DNA from: Lichenicola cladoniae
Lineage (GTDB): Bacteria > Pseudomonadota > Alphaproteobacteria > Acetobacterales > Acetobacteraceae
Reading direction: 5' to 3'
DNA: 64,000 bases
NCBI RefSeq assembly: GCF_013201075.1
Contig: NZ_CP053708.1
Location: 871,501 to 935,500 of the forward strand
Shown here: positions 1 to 7,633 of the stretch, in pieces
Layout of the letters: every line of letters starts with the position of its first letter
Numbering within the stretch: position 1 is the first letter of the stretch
Notes under the pieces: generated by a model
Told to the model about the DNA's origin: nothing
The model's input: the letters and a program-made list of their open reading frames with translations, nothing else
Database searches by the model: none
Position numbers and translations under genes: made by a program

Positions 1-99
1 GATGATCGTGCGGAACCCCGCATCGGCTGCCGCGGCGACATCGGCTGCGGAGAGTTGCGGCGAGGCCGAAAACGAAGCCGAAAGGCGCTTGAAGGTCAT
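1..99 (-). CDS. DUF442 / TIGR01244-type sulfur transferase, partial (N-terminus only)
   Basis: Only the first 33 codons lie in the window; the gene runs off the left edge. The reading starts MTFKRLSASFSASPQLSAAD and continues to an AGFRTII segment. This is the characteristic start of the small tyrosine-phosphatase/rhodanese-like DUF442 proteins that form the N-terminal half of Blh-type sulfur transferase/dioxygenases. An AGGAG box lies at 106-110, 6-7 bases before the ATG. It is the last visible gene of the leftward sulfur operon (MBL, two YeeE/YedE proteins, then this), which supports a role in persulfide or sulfide handling. The catalytic Cys loop is outside the window, so activity cannot be judged. 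Confidence 0.75.
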   Translation of the reverse strand, partial: MTFKRLSASFSASPQLSAADVAAAADAGFRTII

Positions 100-108
100 G
101 GCAGTCTC

Positions 109-564
109 CTAGGTCGTCCGAGCATTGGTCGGCAAAAGGCGGTGGGCCGCGCGCCATGAGTCGAGTCGCTGAATTGCCATTCCAAGCAGCATCGGGGCGA
201 CGAAGATCAGGGCTGAGCGTGGTTTGATTGCGAAATCGGCGATCGCCGGGCCGGGACATAGACCGGACAGGCCCCAGCCGATGCCGAAGATCGCCGCGCC
301 TGCAATCAGGCGGAAGTCGACCAGTCGTGTCGACGGAAGTACGAAGGCCTCGGCGTAGATGGGTTTTTGCATCTTGGACTCGAGCATCCAAGCCACCGCC
401 ATGACACCCACCGCTCCACCCATGACGAAAGCCAGGGTCGGATCCCAGTGACCGAAGACATCAAGGAAGCCGCGAATGCGCGCGGGATCGACCATGCCCG
501 AAACGGCAAGGCCGGCGCCGAAGAGCGTACCCGACAACAGAGCGATGAGAACATTGCGGATCAT
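109..564 (-). CDS. YeeE/YedE-type membrane protein, second half-transporter (DUF6691-like)
   Basis: Protein of 151 aa with four hydrophobic segments. The signature GWGLSGLCPGPA near residue 105 is typical of the C-terminal half of YeeE/YedE thiosulfate/sulfur-compound transporters. The start chosen is the ATG at 564, which overlaps the stop of the upstream YeeE gene (ATGA, 561-564); the longer open frame to 690 is antisense-like filler. The pair of short YeeE proteins probably makes one membrane unit that moves a reduced sulfur compound across the inner membrane. It sits in an operon with a persulfide-dioxygenase-like MBL protein. The family assignment is firm, the exact substrate is not known. 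Confidence 0.85.
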   Translation of the reverse strand: MIRNVLIALLSGTLFGAGLAVSGMVDPARIRGFLDVFGHWDPTLAFVMGGAVGVMAVAWMLESKMQKPIYAEAFVLPSTRLVDFRLIAGAAIFGIGWGLSGLCPGPAIADFAIKPRSALIFVAPMLLGMAIQRLDSWRAAHRLLPTNARTT

Positions 565-1007
565 GCCGCTACGCCCAGCAGATGCATGAGAGCAACGGTG
601 GCTATTCCGGCGATCATAAAGACCGCTGTCGCCACAATCGAGCGGAGGGACCGTCGGGATACCCCGCACACCCCGTGGCCGCTGGTGCATCCGTTGCCGA
701 GGCGCGTGCCAAAGCCGACCACAAGGCCGCCGACAGCCAGGATGGCGGGACTACCGGGGAGGTGCGTCTCGACCGGTCCGACAATCGCTGCGATGAGCGC
801 CGCGCCAAGCGGCAATCCCACCACGAAGGCCATCGCCCAGGACCACGGCGCGCCATCGGCGGCTAGTCCAGACGCCCGCGCGGCCATGCCACTAACGCCA
901 GCGATACGACCGAGCCCTAATAGCATCAGTGCTGACGCCAGGCCGATCATTGCGCCACCAATTAGCCCCTGCAAGGGCATCGCTGTTGGGCCGACACCGG
1001 TCATCAC
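561..1007 (-). CDS. YeeE/YedE-type membrane protein, first half-transporter
   Basis: Protein of 148 aa, strongly hydrophobic, with the conserved motif GTRLGNGCTSGHGVCG around residues 100-115, the hallmark Cys-containing loop of YeeE/YedE sulfur transporters. The start overlaps the stop of the MBL gene by 4 bases (1004-1007), and the stop overlaps the next YeeE gene by 4, so the three are translationally coupled. It presumably imports or exports a thiosulfate/sulfane-sulfur species together with the neighbouring 151-aa partner. Known homologues use the loop cysteines to relay sulfur; here both Cys of the GC...GVC motif are present. Confidence 0.87.
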   Translation of the reverse strand: MMTGVGPTAMPLQGLIGGAMIGLASALMLLGLGRIAGVSGMAARASGLAADGAPWSWAMAFVVGLPLGAALIAAIVGPVETHLPGSPAILAVGGLVVGFGTRLGNGCTSGHGVCGVSRRSLRSIVATAVFMIAGIATVALMHLLGVAA

Positions 1008-1930
1008 AGCGCGTCCAGCGGGATTTTCAGGAAGCGGGCCCCGTTCGACTCGGGGTCCGGTAGATGGCCGCCGCGCATATTCACCTGGATCGACGGAATG
1101 ATCAGCTTTGGCATGCTCAAGGTCGCGTCGCGCGCGTTACGCATCGCCACAAAGTCATCCTCAAGGACGCCCTCATGGACCTGGACATTGCTGGACCGTT
1201 GCGCGCCGACCGTTGTCTCCCAGACAAACTGCTCACGCCCGACAGCCTTGTAGTCGTGACAGAGAAAGAGCCGCGTCTCGGGTGGCAGGCTCAAAAGCCG
1301 TCGGATGGAACGGAAGAGCTGGCGGGAATCTCCGCCAGGAAAATCGGCCCGCGCCGTGCCGTAGTCCGGCATGAATAAAGTGTCGCCGGTGAATACCGCG
1401 TCGCCGATGACATAGGCCAGATCGGCAGGGGTGTGCCCGGGAACGTGGAGGGCCATCGCCTGCATATCGCCGACCATGAAGTGGTCACCATCGTCAAACA
1501 GCCGATCAAACTCTGACCCGTCGCGCGCGAACTCTGTTCCGGCGTTGAAGATTTTGCCGAAGACATTTTGGACGTGGATGATTTCGCGGCCAATCGCCAA
1601 CTGTCCGCCAAGTTCCGCCTTCAGGTAGGGGGCGGCGCTAAGGTGATCCGCGTGAGCGTGCGTCTCCAAAACCCAGCCCACGGTCAGGCCTTCAGTCTTT
1701 ACGTAGGAGATGATCTTGTCGGCGGATTTACGGGAGATCCGTCCTGACGCCACGTCGAAATCCAGCACGCTATCAATGATGACGGCAGACCGAGTCGCAG
1801 GGTCATGGATGACGTAAGACGCTGTGTTGGTGGCCTCGTCGAAGAAGCTTTCGACGATCGGCGCAGTCCCCCGGCCCGCTCGGACGCCGCAGATCAACGC
1901 TGACGCTTGGGCTAAATGGTGATCAGACAT
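1004..1930 (-). CDS. MBL-fold persulfide dioxygenase-like hydrolase (Blh C-domain type)
   Basis: Protein of 308 aa. Metal motif THAHADH at residues 90-96, followed by HVPGHTPAD, a GDTLF segment and a late CHDY, the order seen in ETHE1/Blh persulfide dioxygenases rather than in beta-lactamases. The start at 1930 is chosen because homologues begin just before this point and a GGTGG box precedes it; the open frame runs to 2026. It would oxidise glutathione persulfide to sulfite in the cytoplasm, detoxifying sulfide. It is the first gene of a four-gene operon with two YeeE proteins and a DUF442 protein, the same set found in BigR/Blh operons, but no ArsR-type BigR gene is visible here. Confidence 0.85.
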   Translation of the reverse strand: MSDHHLAQASALICGVRAGRGTAPIVESFFDEATNTASYVIHDPATRSAVIIDSVLDFDVASGRISRKSADKIISYVKTEGLTVGWVLETHAHADHLSAAPYLKAELGGQLAIGREIIHVQNVFGKIFNAGTEFARDGSEFDRLFDDGDHFMVGDMQAMALHVPGHTPADLAYVIGDAVFTGDTLFMPDYGTARADFPGGDSRQLFRSIRRLLSLPPETRLFLCHDYKAVGREQFVWETTVGAQRSSNVQVHEGVLEDDFVAMRNARDATLSMPKLIIPSIQVNMRGGHLPDPESNGARFLKIPLDAL

Positions 1931-2154
1931 GGATTTCCACCTTTCATCGCGGCTAGTTTTAGCAAGGCTATGTTTTCCCGTCGGACTGGATTCGTCCCAT
2001 GGCCGCCTAGCGCCCCAAGCGGCCATTGTACTTCCTCCGGAACCGAGACGCTCGAACCTTCCGCGCTTCTAAGCGCCGAAGCTTTGATTGGAGCGGGAGG
2101 TCACCGCGTGCCAAATGCCGCCAGCAGTCGGTTCGACAGCCTCGACATCCAGCA

Positions 2155-2784
2155 TCAACTTTCTAGCGCGGCCGTTTCACGCGGCAAAAGGACAAAGTCT
2201 ACCGCGTCCTCGGCATCTCTAAGAAGCGTCTTGCGCGGCGCGCCCATCTGCGCACGCATGGTCAGACCGCGGGCAAGGTCCATGACCTGGATCGCGCGAG
2301 CGGATGCGGGAAAATCAGGTGGCACTTCTCCCGCGCTGACTCCGTCACGAAAGCGGCGTTCCACTTGCGCCGCGCCGGCAGCCGCGACGTCCTGCACGAA
2401 CTGTCGGACCTCTGCATCGTTCACGAGCGGCGCAACGCACACAACCAGACAACCCGGCGCTGATCCCTCCACAGTCGCACTGTCTACCACGTGTCGCAGG
2501 AAGCCGGCGAGCGAGGCGCGAAGAGTCTGCGGCGAGAAGAGTGCTTTCGCGGCAAGAGCACCGTACTCCTCGGCGTACGCCCGAATGGCGCGCAGAAATA
2601 TCGTCCGCTTGTCCCCGAAGATCGAATAGAGGCTCGGCCGTCCTACGCCCATCCCGGCGACGAGATCGTCGATCGTCACGCCGTCATAGCCCTTCGACCG
2701 GAAGATCTGGATCGCCTTTTCCAAAGCCTGCCTCTCATCGAAGCTGCGTGGCCGACCGCGCAATCTAGCGGTGTTCTGTACCAT
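2155..2784 (-). CDS. TetR/AcrR family transcriptional regulator
   Basis: Protein of about 209 aa. N-terminal TetR helix-turn-helix (residues ~10-55: ALEKAIQIFRSKGYDG, then GVGRPSLYSIFGDK) and a variable ligand-binding C-terminal half of the YP_006-like type. ATG at 2784 is used with an AAGGA box 12 bases upstream; a GTG at 2793 is the alternative. It is divergent from the SDR-MDR-haloalkane dehalogenase operon across a 0.39 kb gap, and also lies upstream of the sulfur operon on its own strand. It most plausibly represses the dehalogenase operon, since TetR genes usually act on the divergent neighbour, but the operator could not be recognised. Confidence 0.85.
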   Translation of the reverse strand: MVQNTARLRGRPRSFDERQALEKAIQIFRSKGYDGVTIDDLVAGMGVGRPSLYSIFGDKRTIFLRAIRAYAEEYGALAAKALFSPQTLRASLAGFLRHVVDSATVEGSAPGCLVVCVAPLVNDAEVRQFVQDVAAAGAAQVERRFRDGVSAGEVPPDFPASARAIQVMDLARGLTMRAQMGAPRKTLLRDAEDAVDFVLLPRETAALES

Positions 2785-2890
2785 TGGGTTCACATATCCT
2801 TGATCAACGCTATCTCAGCATTATCTAACCATATCGTTCGCAATTAGCAAGCCTACGTTAAAACGAAGGCGTCTCGGCTCGACCGTCCCC

Positions 2891-3133
2891 TCAGCCTGTG
2901 AGGCCAAAGGCATATTCGATCGCACTTACCACAGACATGTCAGGCGACGATATTCCGTGCCTGAGCCCAATTTCGAGGAGGCCGGCGGAGAGCGGCGAAT
3001 TGACCGCCGCGGCTTGAAGCAGCACTCGATGGCGGATCAACTTGATCGTTCGAGTGCTGTCCGAGGATAACTGAATGGATAGTTCGAAAACGTCTTGACC
3101 GGGTCCAGCTGCTGATTTACATATGAAGTAGTT
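2891..3133 (-). other. short open frame, possible remnant of an unknown gene
   Basis: An open stretch of about 79 codons without a convincing start lies inside the TetR/SDR intergenic region. It ends with SAIEYAFGLTG and a stop at 2891-2893. The amino-acid composition looks protein-like, but no family is recognised and there is no ATG with a ribosome binding site. It could be the 3' end of a lost gene, or chance. The rest of the 2785-3176 gap should contain the promoters of the TetR gene and of the dehalogenase operon; no clear operator palindrome was found. Confidence 0.22.
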
Positions 3134-3176
3134 CTAAACCAGATAGACGCCGCTGGCGCTGCTAAGGAGAATTCGG

Positions 3177-3923
3177 ATGAAGCGCTACCAAGGTAAAAAG
3201 GTTGTCATCATTGGGGGCACCAGCGGCATAGGGCTCACCACGGCAAAGATGCTCGTTGACGGAGGCGCCCGCGTTCTTTTGACGGGGCGCTCACCAAGCA
3301 GCCTTGAGAAGGCGCAGAAAGAGCTGGGTGACGGCGCAGTGGCACTTTCGAGCGATGCCGGATTATTGGCAGATATCGACACCCTCGCCGCTCGCGTTAG
3401 GGCCGAGTTCGAAACAATCGACCTGCTCTTCGTCAACCCTGGAGTCGGGGTCTTCGCGCCTTTCGCGCATACCAGTGAGGCTATGTATGACGAAGTGTTC
3501 GACTTGAACACAAAGGGATCGTTCTTCGCGGTCCAAAAGCCGGCGCCGTTGATCAACCGGGGCGGTTCGGTCGTCCTCACAACCGCGATCTCCAACGTCA
3601 AGGGAATGCCGATGCTGGCCGCCTCTGGAGCGAGCAAGGCAGCGCTACGATCCTTCGCTCGGGCGTTTGCCGGCGAACTCGCTCCTCAGGGCGTCCGCGT
3701 CAATGCGGTGTCACCTGGCCCGATCGACACGCCAAGCTGGAGCAAGTCGTTTCCCGACAAGGAAATGGCGGCCCAGGTGACAGTGCAGATGAGCGAAGCC
3801 AATCCGATGAAACGCTTGGGCACGTCGGAGGAAGTCGCCAGGGCGGTCCTCTTCCTCGCGTTCGACGCGACCTACACGACCGGCGCCGAGCTTCCGGTCG
3901 ACGGCGGTCAGTCGCAATTCTGA
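3177..3923 (+). CDS. SDR family oxidoreductase with substituted catalytic tyrosine
   Basis: Protein of 248 aa, classical SDR length. Cofactor motif GGTSGIG at residues 13-19, DLNTKG with Asn111, and the downstream VNAVSPGPIDTP and DGGQ segments all fit. The active-site YxxxK is altered: alignment with the usual VYSASK puts Ser150 (codon TCT) in place of Tyr, with Lys154 kept; the usual NAG reads NPG. The start is supported by AAGGAG 8 bases upstream. It is the first gene of the operon SDR-MDR-haloalkane dehalogenase and would be expected to oxidise the alcohol formed by dehalogenation, but loss of the Tyr makes ordinary SDR catalysis doubtful. Confidence 0.85.
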   Translation: MKRYQGKKVVIIGGTSGIGLTTAKMLVDGGARVLLTGRSPSSLEKAQKELGDGAVALSSDAGLLADIDTLAARVRAEFETIDLLFVNPGVGVFAPFAHTSEAMYDEVFDLNTKGSFFAVQKPAPLINRGGSVVLTTAISNVKGMPMLAASGASKAALRSFARAFAGELAPQGVRVNAVSPGPIDTPSWSKSFPDKEMAAQVTVQMSEANPMKRLGTSEEVARAVLFLAFDATYTTGAELPVDGGQSQF

Positions 3924-4010
3924 CGCGACACTTACCAAATCGAACCCACTCCACTCGATTGGGCGTTCGACCTCAGTGCGAAAGACGCCAAAGCAAAAGG
4001 GACTCATAAG

Positions 4011-5030
4011 ATGAAAGCGTTCAATATAATCGAAACTGGTAAAGGTCTGGACAGCTGGAGCCGGGTTGATCTTCCCGATCCCACGCCCGGTCCCGGCCAG
4101 GTCTTGATTCGGGTCAAAGCCGTGTCATTGAACACTCGAGACCTGATGGTGATCAGTGGATACTTTCCCATCCCTCCAAAAGAGAATGCGATTCCGGTTT
4201 CTGATGGAGCGGGAGAGATAGTTGCAGTGGGTGCGGGTGTAACGCGTTGGAACGTCGGCGACCGCGTTTTTGGTTCCTACTATCAGCATTGGCAGAACGG
4301 GCAATTTCCAGCCGATGCGGAGCTTCATGGCTTGGGCGGCCCGCTTGAAGGCATGCTGGCTGAACTCGTGACGCTTCCCGAGTCCGGGGTCATTCGCGTT
4401 CCGGATCACCTCAGCTACGAAGAGGCATCGACACTTCCTGTTGCTGCACTGACAGCCTGGAACGCCGTGATGGAGTCCATGCCCCGCACGACCCCCGGGG
4501 CGATAGTGCTGACACTGGGAACCGGCGGCGTATCGCTGTTTGCAATTCAGTTCGCATTAGCCAGCGGGCTCCAAGTGATCGCGACGACCTCAAGCCCTGC
4601 CAAAGCAGAGCGTCTTCGGTCTTTGGGCGTCTGGGACGTCATCAACTATAACGAGACTCCGGACTGGGAGCAGGAAGTCCTGCGACTGACAAACGGCCAG
4701 GGCGTCGATCAGGTTATCGAGGTTGGTGGAACCGGAACGCTGCCGAAGTCTCTCAAGTCCGTCCGATCCGGGGGGCTTGTAAACCTGATCGGACTTCTCA
4801 CCGGGTTCAACGAACCGATCGATACCTCGCCGATCCTCTTCAATAAGATCCGGCTTCAAGGATCGGGGGTCGGGCCGGTCCAAATGGCAGAAGCGATGGC
4901 ACGCACGATCAGTGCAATAAAGCTCAAGCCTGTAATTGCCGAGGTATTCGGGTTCGAGCAGGCAAAGGATGCTTTGGCTAAGCTCCAGGACTCAGCGACC
5001 TTCGGAAAGATTGTCGTTCGGCTTGACTAA
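4011..5030 (+). CDS. medium-chain NAD(P)-dependent alcohol dehydrogenase/quinone oxidoreductase
   Basis: Protein of 339 aa in the MDR superfamily. N-terminal GroES-like fold with SLNTRDLMV and the GDRVFG turn, a Rossmann domain starting at LGTGGVSLFA near residue 170, and an HLSYEEASTLPVA linker. The zinc-ligand Cys/His pattern of classical ADHs is absent, so it is probably the zinc-independent NADPH:quinone/enal reductase type. RBS AGGGAC lies 9 bases before ATG. It lies 87 bp after the SDR and 39 bp before the haloalkane dehalogenase, so co-transcription is likely. It could act on the carbonyl or enone derived from a dehalogenated substrate; the true substrate is unknown. Confidence 0.87.
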   Translation: MKAFNIIETGKGLDSWSRVDLPDPTPGPGQVLIRVKAVSLNTRDLMVISGYFPIPPKENAIPVSDGAGEIVAVGAGVTRWNVGDRVFGSYYQHWQNGQFPADAELHGLGGPLEGMLAELVTLPESGVIRVPDHLSYEEASTLPVAALTAWNAVMESMPRTTPGAIVLTLGTGGVSLFAIQFALASGLQVIATTSSPAKAERLRSLGVWDVINYNETPDWEQEVLRLTNGQGVDQVIEVGGTGTLPKSLKSVRSGGLVNLIGLLTGFNEPIDTSPILFNKIRLQGSGVGPVQMAEAMARTISAIKLKPVIAEVFGFEQAKDALAKLQDSATFGKIVVRLD

Positions 5031-5069
5031 AGCAACACCGAAAACCTCTCAAGTCTAAAGGAGAGCACG

Positions 5070-5963
5070 ATGCACCTGACTGATGCACCCTTCGCTGAGA
5101 AGAAGTTCATGACCGTCAATGGTCAACGCATGGCCTATATCGACGAGGGCGAAGGCGACGCCATTGTCTTTTCGCACGGCAATCCAACCTCGTCCTATCT
5201 CTGGCGCAACATTATGCCGGCGGTTAAGGGCATGGGACGGTTGATCGCCGCCGATCTGATTGGCCAGGGGGATTCGGACAAGCTCCCGAATTCGGGGCCT
5301 GACAGCTATAGCTTTGCCGAACAGAGGAGCTACATCCATGCGTTGTGGGACAAGCTCGATCTGGGCGACAATATCATCTTCGTCATCCACGATTGGGGCT
5401 CGGCGCTCGCCTTCGACTACATGAGCAAGCACTCCGATCGGGTCCAGGGCATTGCCTACATGGAATCGATCGTGATGCCGCTCGAATGGGCCGACTTCGG
5501 CGAAAACGTCCGTCCGGCGTTCCAGGCACTGCGTTCACCCGCCGGCGACACCATGGTCCTGCAGGACAATATCTTCGTGGAGCAGTTGCTTTTGGGAATG
5601 GGCCGCCCGCTTTCCGATGCCGTGAAGGCCGAATATCGCCGTCCGTTCCTGAACCCGGGCGAAGATCGGCGGCCCACATTGAGCTGGCCGCGCCAGCTTC
5701 CTATCGCGGGCGAGCCGGCCGATGTGGTCGAAGCCGTAAACGCATACTCGCAATGGTTGGCGACGACCCTCGTGCCAAAGCTCTACTTCCACGCGACTCC
5801 CGGAATCATCGACCAGAATCCGAACCAGGTCGCGTTTTGCCGGACCTTTGCCAATCAGGAAGAAATTCAAGTGCAGGGCGCCCATTTTATCCCCGAAGAC
5901 GATCCCGAAACCGTCGCTCCAGGCGTGGCCGCTTTTGTCCGTCGGCTGCGGGGAATTACCTGA
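5070..5963 (+). CDS. haloalkane dehalogenase, LinB-like (HLD-II)
   Basis: Protein of 297 aa, one residue longer than LinB. It hydrolyses carbon-halogen bonds to give alcohol and halide. The whole catalytic pentad is visible at LinB numbering: Asn38 in HGNPTSS and Trp109 (halide binding), nucleophile Asp108 in HDWGSALA, acid Glu132 in YMESIVMP, base His272 in GAHFIPED. Long stretches (SYLWRNIMP, DLIGQGDSDKL, RRPTLSWPRQ, AAFVRRLR) also match that family. Cytoplasmic, with no signal peptide. A strong AAAGGAG precedes the ATG. It is the last gene of the SDR-MDR-dehalogenase operon under a divergent TetR gene. Real substrate range (lindane intermediates, bromoalkanes or others) cannot be read from sequence. 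Confidence 0.95.
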   Translation: MHLTDAPFAEKKFMTVNGQRMAYIDEGEGDAIVFSHGNPTSSYLWRNIMPAVKGMGRLIAADLIGQGDSDKLPNSGPDSYSFAEQRSYIHALWDKLDLGDNIIFVIHDWGSALAFDYMSKHSDRVQGIAYMESIVMPLEWADFGENVRPAFQALRSPAGDTMVLQDNIFVEQLLLGMGRPLSDAVKAEYRRPFLNPGEDRRPTLSWPRQLPIAGEPADVVEAVNAYSQWLATTLVPKLYFHATPGIIDQNPNQVAFCRTFANQEEIQVQGAHFIPEDDPETVAPGVAAFVRRLRGIT

Positions 5964-6064
5964 CGTCGGCTCTTACTCAAGAGCATGGCAGAGTTCAGGA
6001 GTTGCCTGTTAGCGGGACTTATCCTGGACTCGGCACTCGCCGATTTCGGATCAGCTTGGAGATT

Positions 6065-6760
6065 ATGACGGCCGGATTGCCTCATCGCTATGCCCTAATC
6101 ATCGGTGCCGGGCCGGGGATCAGCGCATCGCTTACGTTGCGCTTCTCGCAGCTTGGCGTGCAAATCGGCCTGGCGCCTCGCAATGCTGCCTAGCTGCCGG
6201 CGCAGAAGACGGGAGCCGCTGCCTTTGCAGTAGACGCCTCGAAACCTGATCAGTTGGCCCGGCTGTTCCTCAATATCGATCGACAGGTCGCGGCACCCGA
6301 TGTTGTGATTTATAACGCCAGCGCGCGTACCCGGCCCGCTGGCGAGCGTCGATCCCGCCGCGGTCGAGCAAGCAATCATGGTTAGTGCATTTGGGGCCTT
6401 TTTTGCTGCCCAGCAGGCTGCCGAACGCATGGAGCCAAACGGGCCCGACGCGATATTCTTTACCGACGCGAGTGCCGGCACAAAAGGCTTCGCACAATCA
6501 GCGGAATTCGCCATCGGCAAGCTCGGAATGCGCGCACTCGCTCAGAGCGCGGCACGAGAAGTGGGCCCGAAGGGGATAGACGTCGCCCACTTCAACATCG
6601 ACGGATGCGTCCGCTCCTTGCGGTGACCCAACCCGAGAGATCAGCCCGACAGCACGCTCGATCCCGACGCCATCGCCCAGATCTATATCGACGTCCTTGT
6701 CCAGCCGAGAAACGCCCGGTCGCACGAACTTGTCAAGCCGCACTGCGGAGATCGACATGC
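6065..6760 (+). pseudogene. decayed SDR family oxidoreductase
   Basis: The remnant starts at ATG 6065 with an SDR nucleotide-binding start (LIIGAGPGISASL). It then meets an in-frame TAG at 6191-6193, shifts frame by one near 6330-6345, and resumes with DPAAVEQAIMVSAFGAFFAAQQ and REVGPKGIDVAHFNIDG. A further in-frame TGA at 6624-6626 precedes the recognisable tail STLDPDAIAQIYIDVLVQP. Two nonsense codons and a frameshift make function impossible. It lies directly behind the haloalkane dehalogenase and meets the MDR remnant tail to tail near 6740-6760, so an older catabolic unit has been dying here. Confidence 0.8.
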
Positions 6761-7218
6761 CGCCGTTTCCCAATGTCAAGATGGACCGGCCGGGCTGGAT
6801 CATATGAAGACCTCCAAGGGCAAGCCTCGAGTGCGCCATGGCCGTCCATCTCGGACCCCGCCGGCTGCGGGCCGCCAAAGCGGCGGCGGTGAAAACTGCT
6901 GATCACGCGATCCCCTGGCTGGAAGATCCGCACGCTCTCTCCAATGGCGACCATTTCGGCGGCAGCATCGCTTGTCGGAATGTATCCGACCTCCGACGGC
7001 GAAGGGTAGATGCCGAACGGCATCGCGATGTCGCGATAATTGAGCGAAACCGCCCACACTCGCAGAAGCACTTCGCCCCATTGCGGTGAGTGAGTCGGCT
7101 CTTCGTGGAGGCGTAGACCCTCTAGGCCCCGGAATTCATCGACCCGCCAAACACGCGTGGGAAAGACCTCTCGATTGTTGGATCTTCGTATATTAAAAGT
7201 AGTGGCGATGGCTAACAT
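6740..7218 (-). pseudogene. decayed, internally deleted MDR dehydrogenase
   Basis: Reading leftward from 7218, the frame gives the N-terminal part of an MDR protein (RLHEEPTHSP, AVSLNYRDIA, then EMVAIGESV and QPGDRVISSF). After about 140 codons the frame is lost. In another frame the Rossmann start reappears at once (GRSILTLGNGGMSIS), so roughly 60-70 codons of the central domain are missing and the whole C-terminus is gone. It resembles the intact MDR at 4011-5030 in layout and may be a relative. Not functional. Confidence 0.7.
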
Positions 7219-7633
7219 GGGGCGGGAAGTATTTCACCTGCAGTTTGGGGTTTGCAGTCGATGAAGCGATGCAAGCGCTCAACAAGGCTCCGCGTGGCCG
7301 CTCGCGCGTCAATGCTCCTGTGACGTTTGGCACCTTTTGCCTAGCACCCCTCGTGGGCCGCTACCTCGACAAATTTCCCGAGATCGAAGTGGAACTGATT
7401 CTGTCCCACCGTTTCATCGACACCGTCGGAGAAGACTTCGACATCGTTCTGCGGTTGGGGGCCTTTCAGGACACGACGCTGGGCGCTCGTTCGATTGCTC
7501 CCCACCGCGCCATTGCCTGCGCGGCCTCCGATTACCTCAGGCGTCGCGGTATACCGAAGCAGCCGAAAGACCTTACCGCTCAGGATTGTCTCGGCTTCGT
7601 GGCCTCCTCAGGCCTGGCGGAGACCAAATAGTG

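Noticed and set aside
366-1374. Long plus-strand frames opposite the YeeE and MBL genes (for example 367-1101)
   Set aside because: They mirror the codon pattern of the real minus-strand genes, have Arg/Pro/Ala-rich low-information translations and no ribosome binding sites.
5345-6193. Open frame of 282 codons overlapping the haloalkane dehalogenase
   Set aside because: It is a shadow of the dehalogenase in frame +1; its end happens to read into the decayed SDR start.
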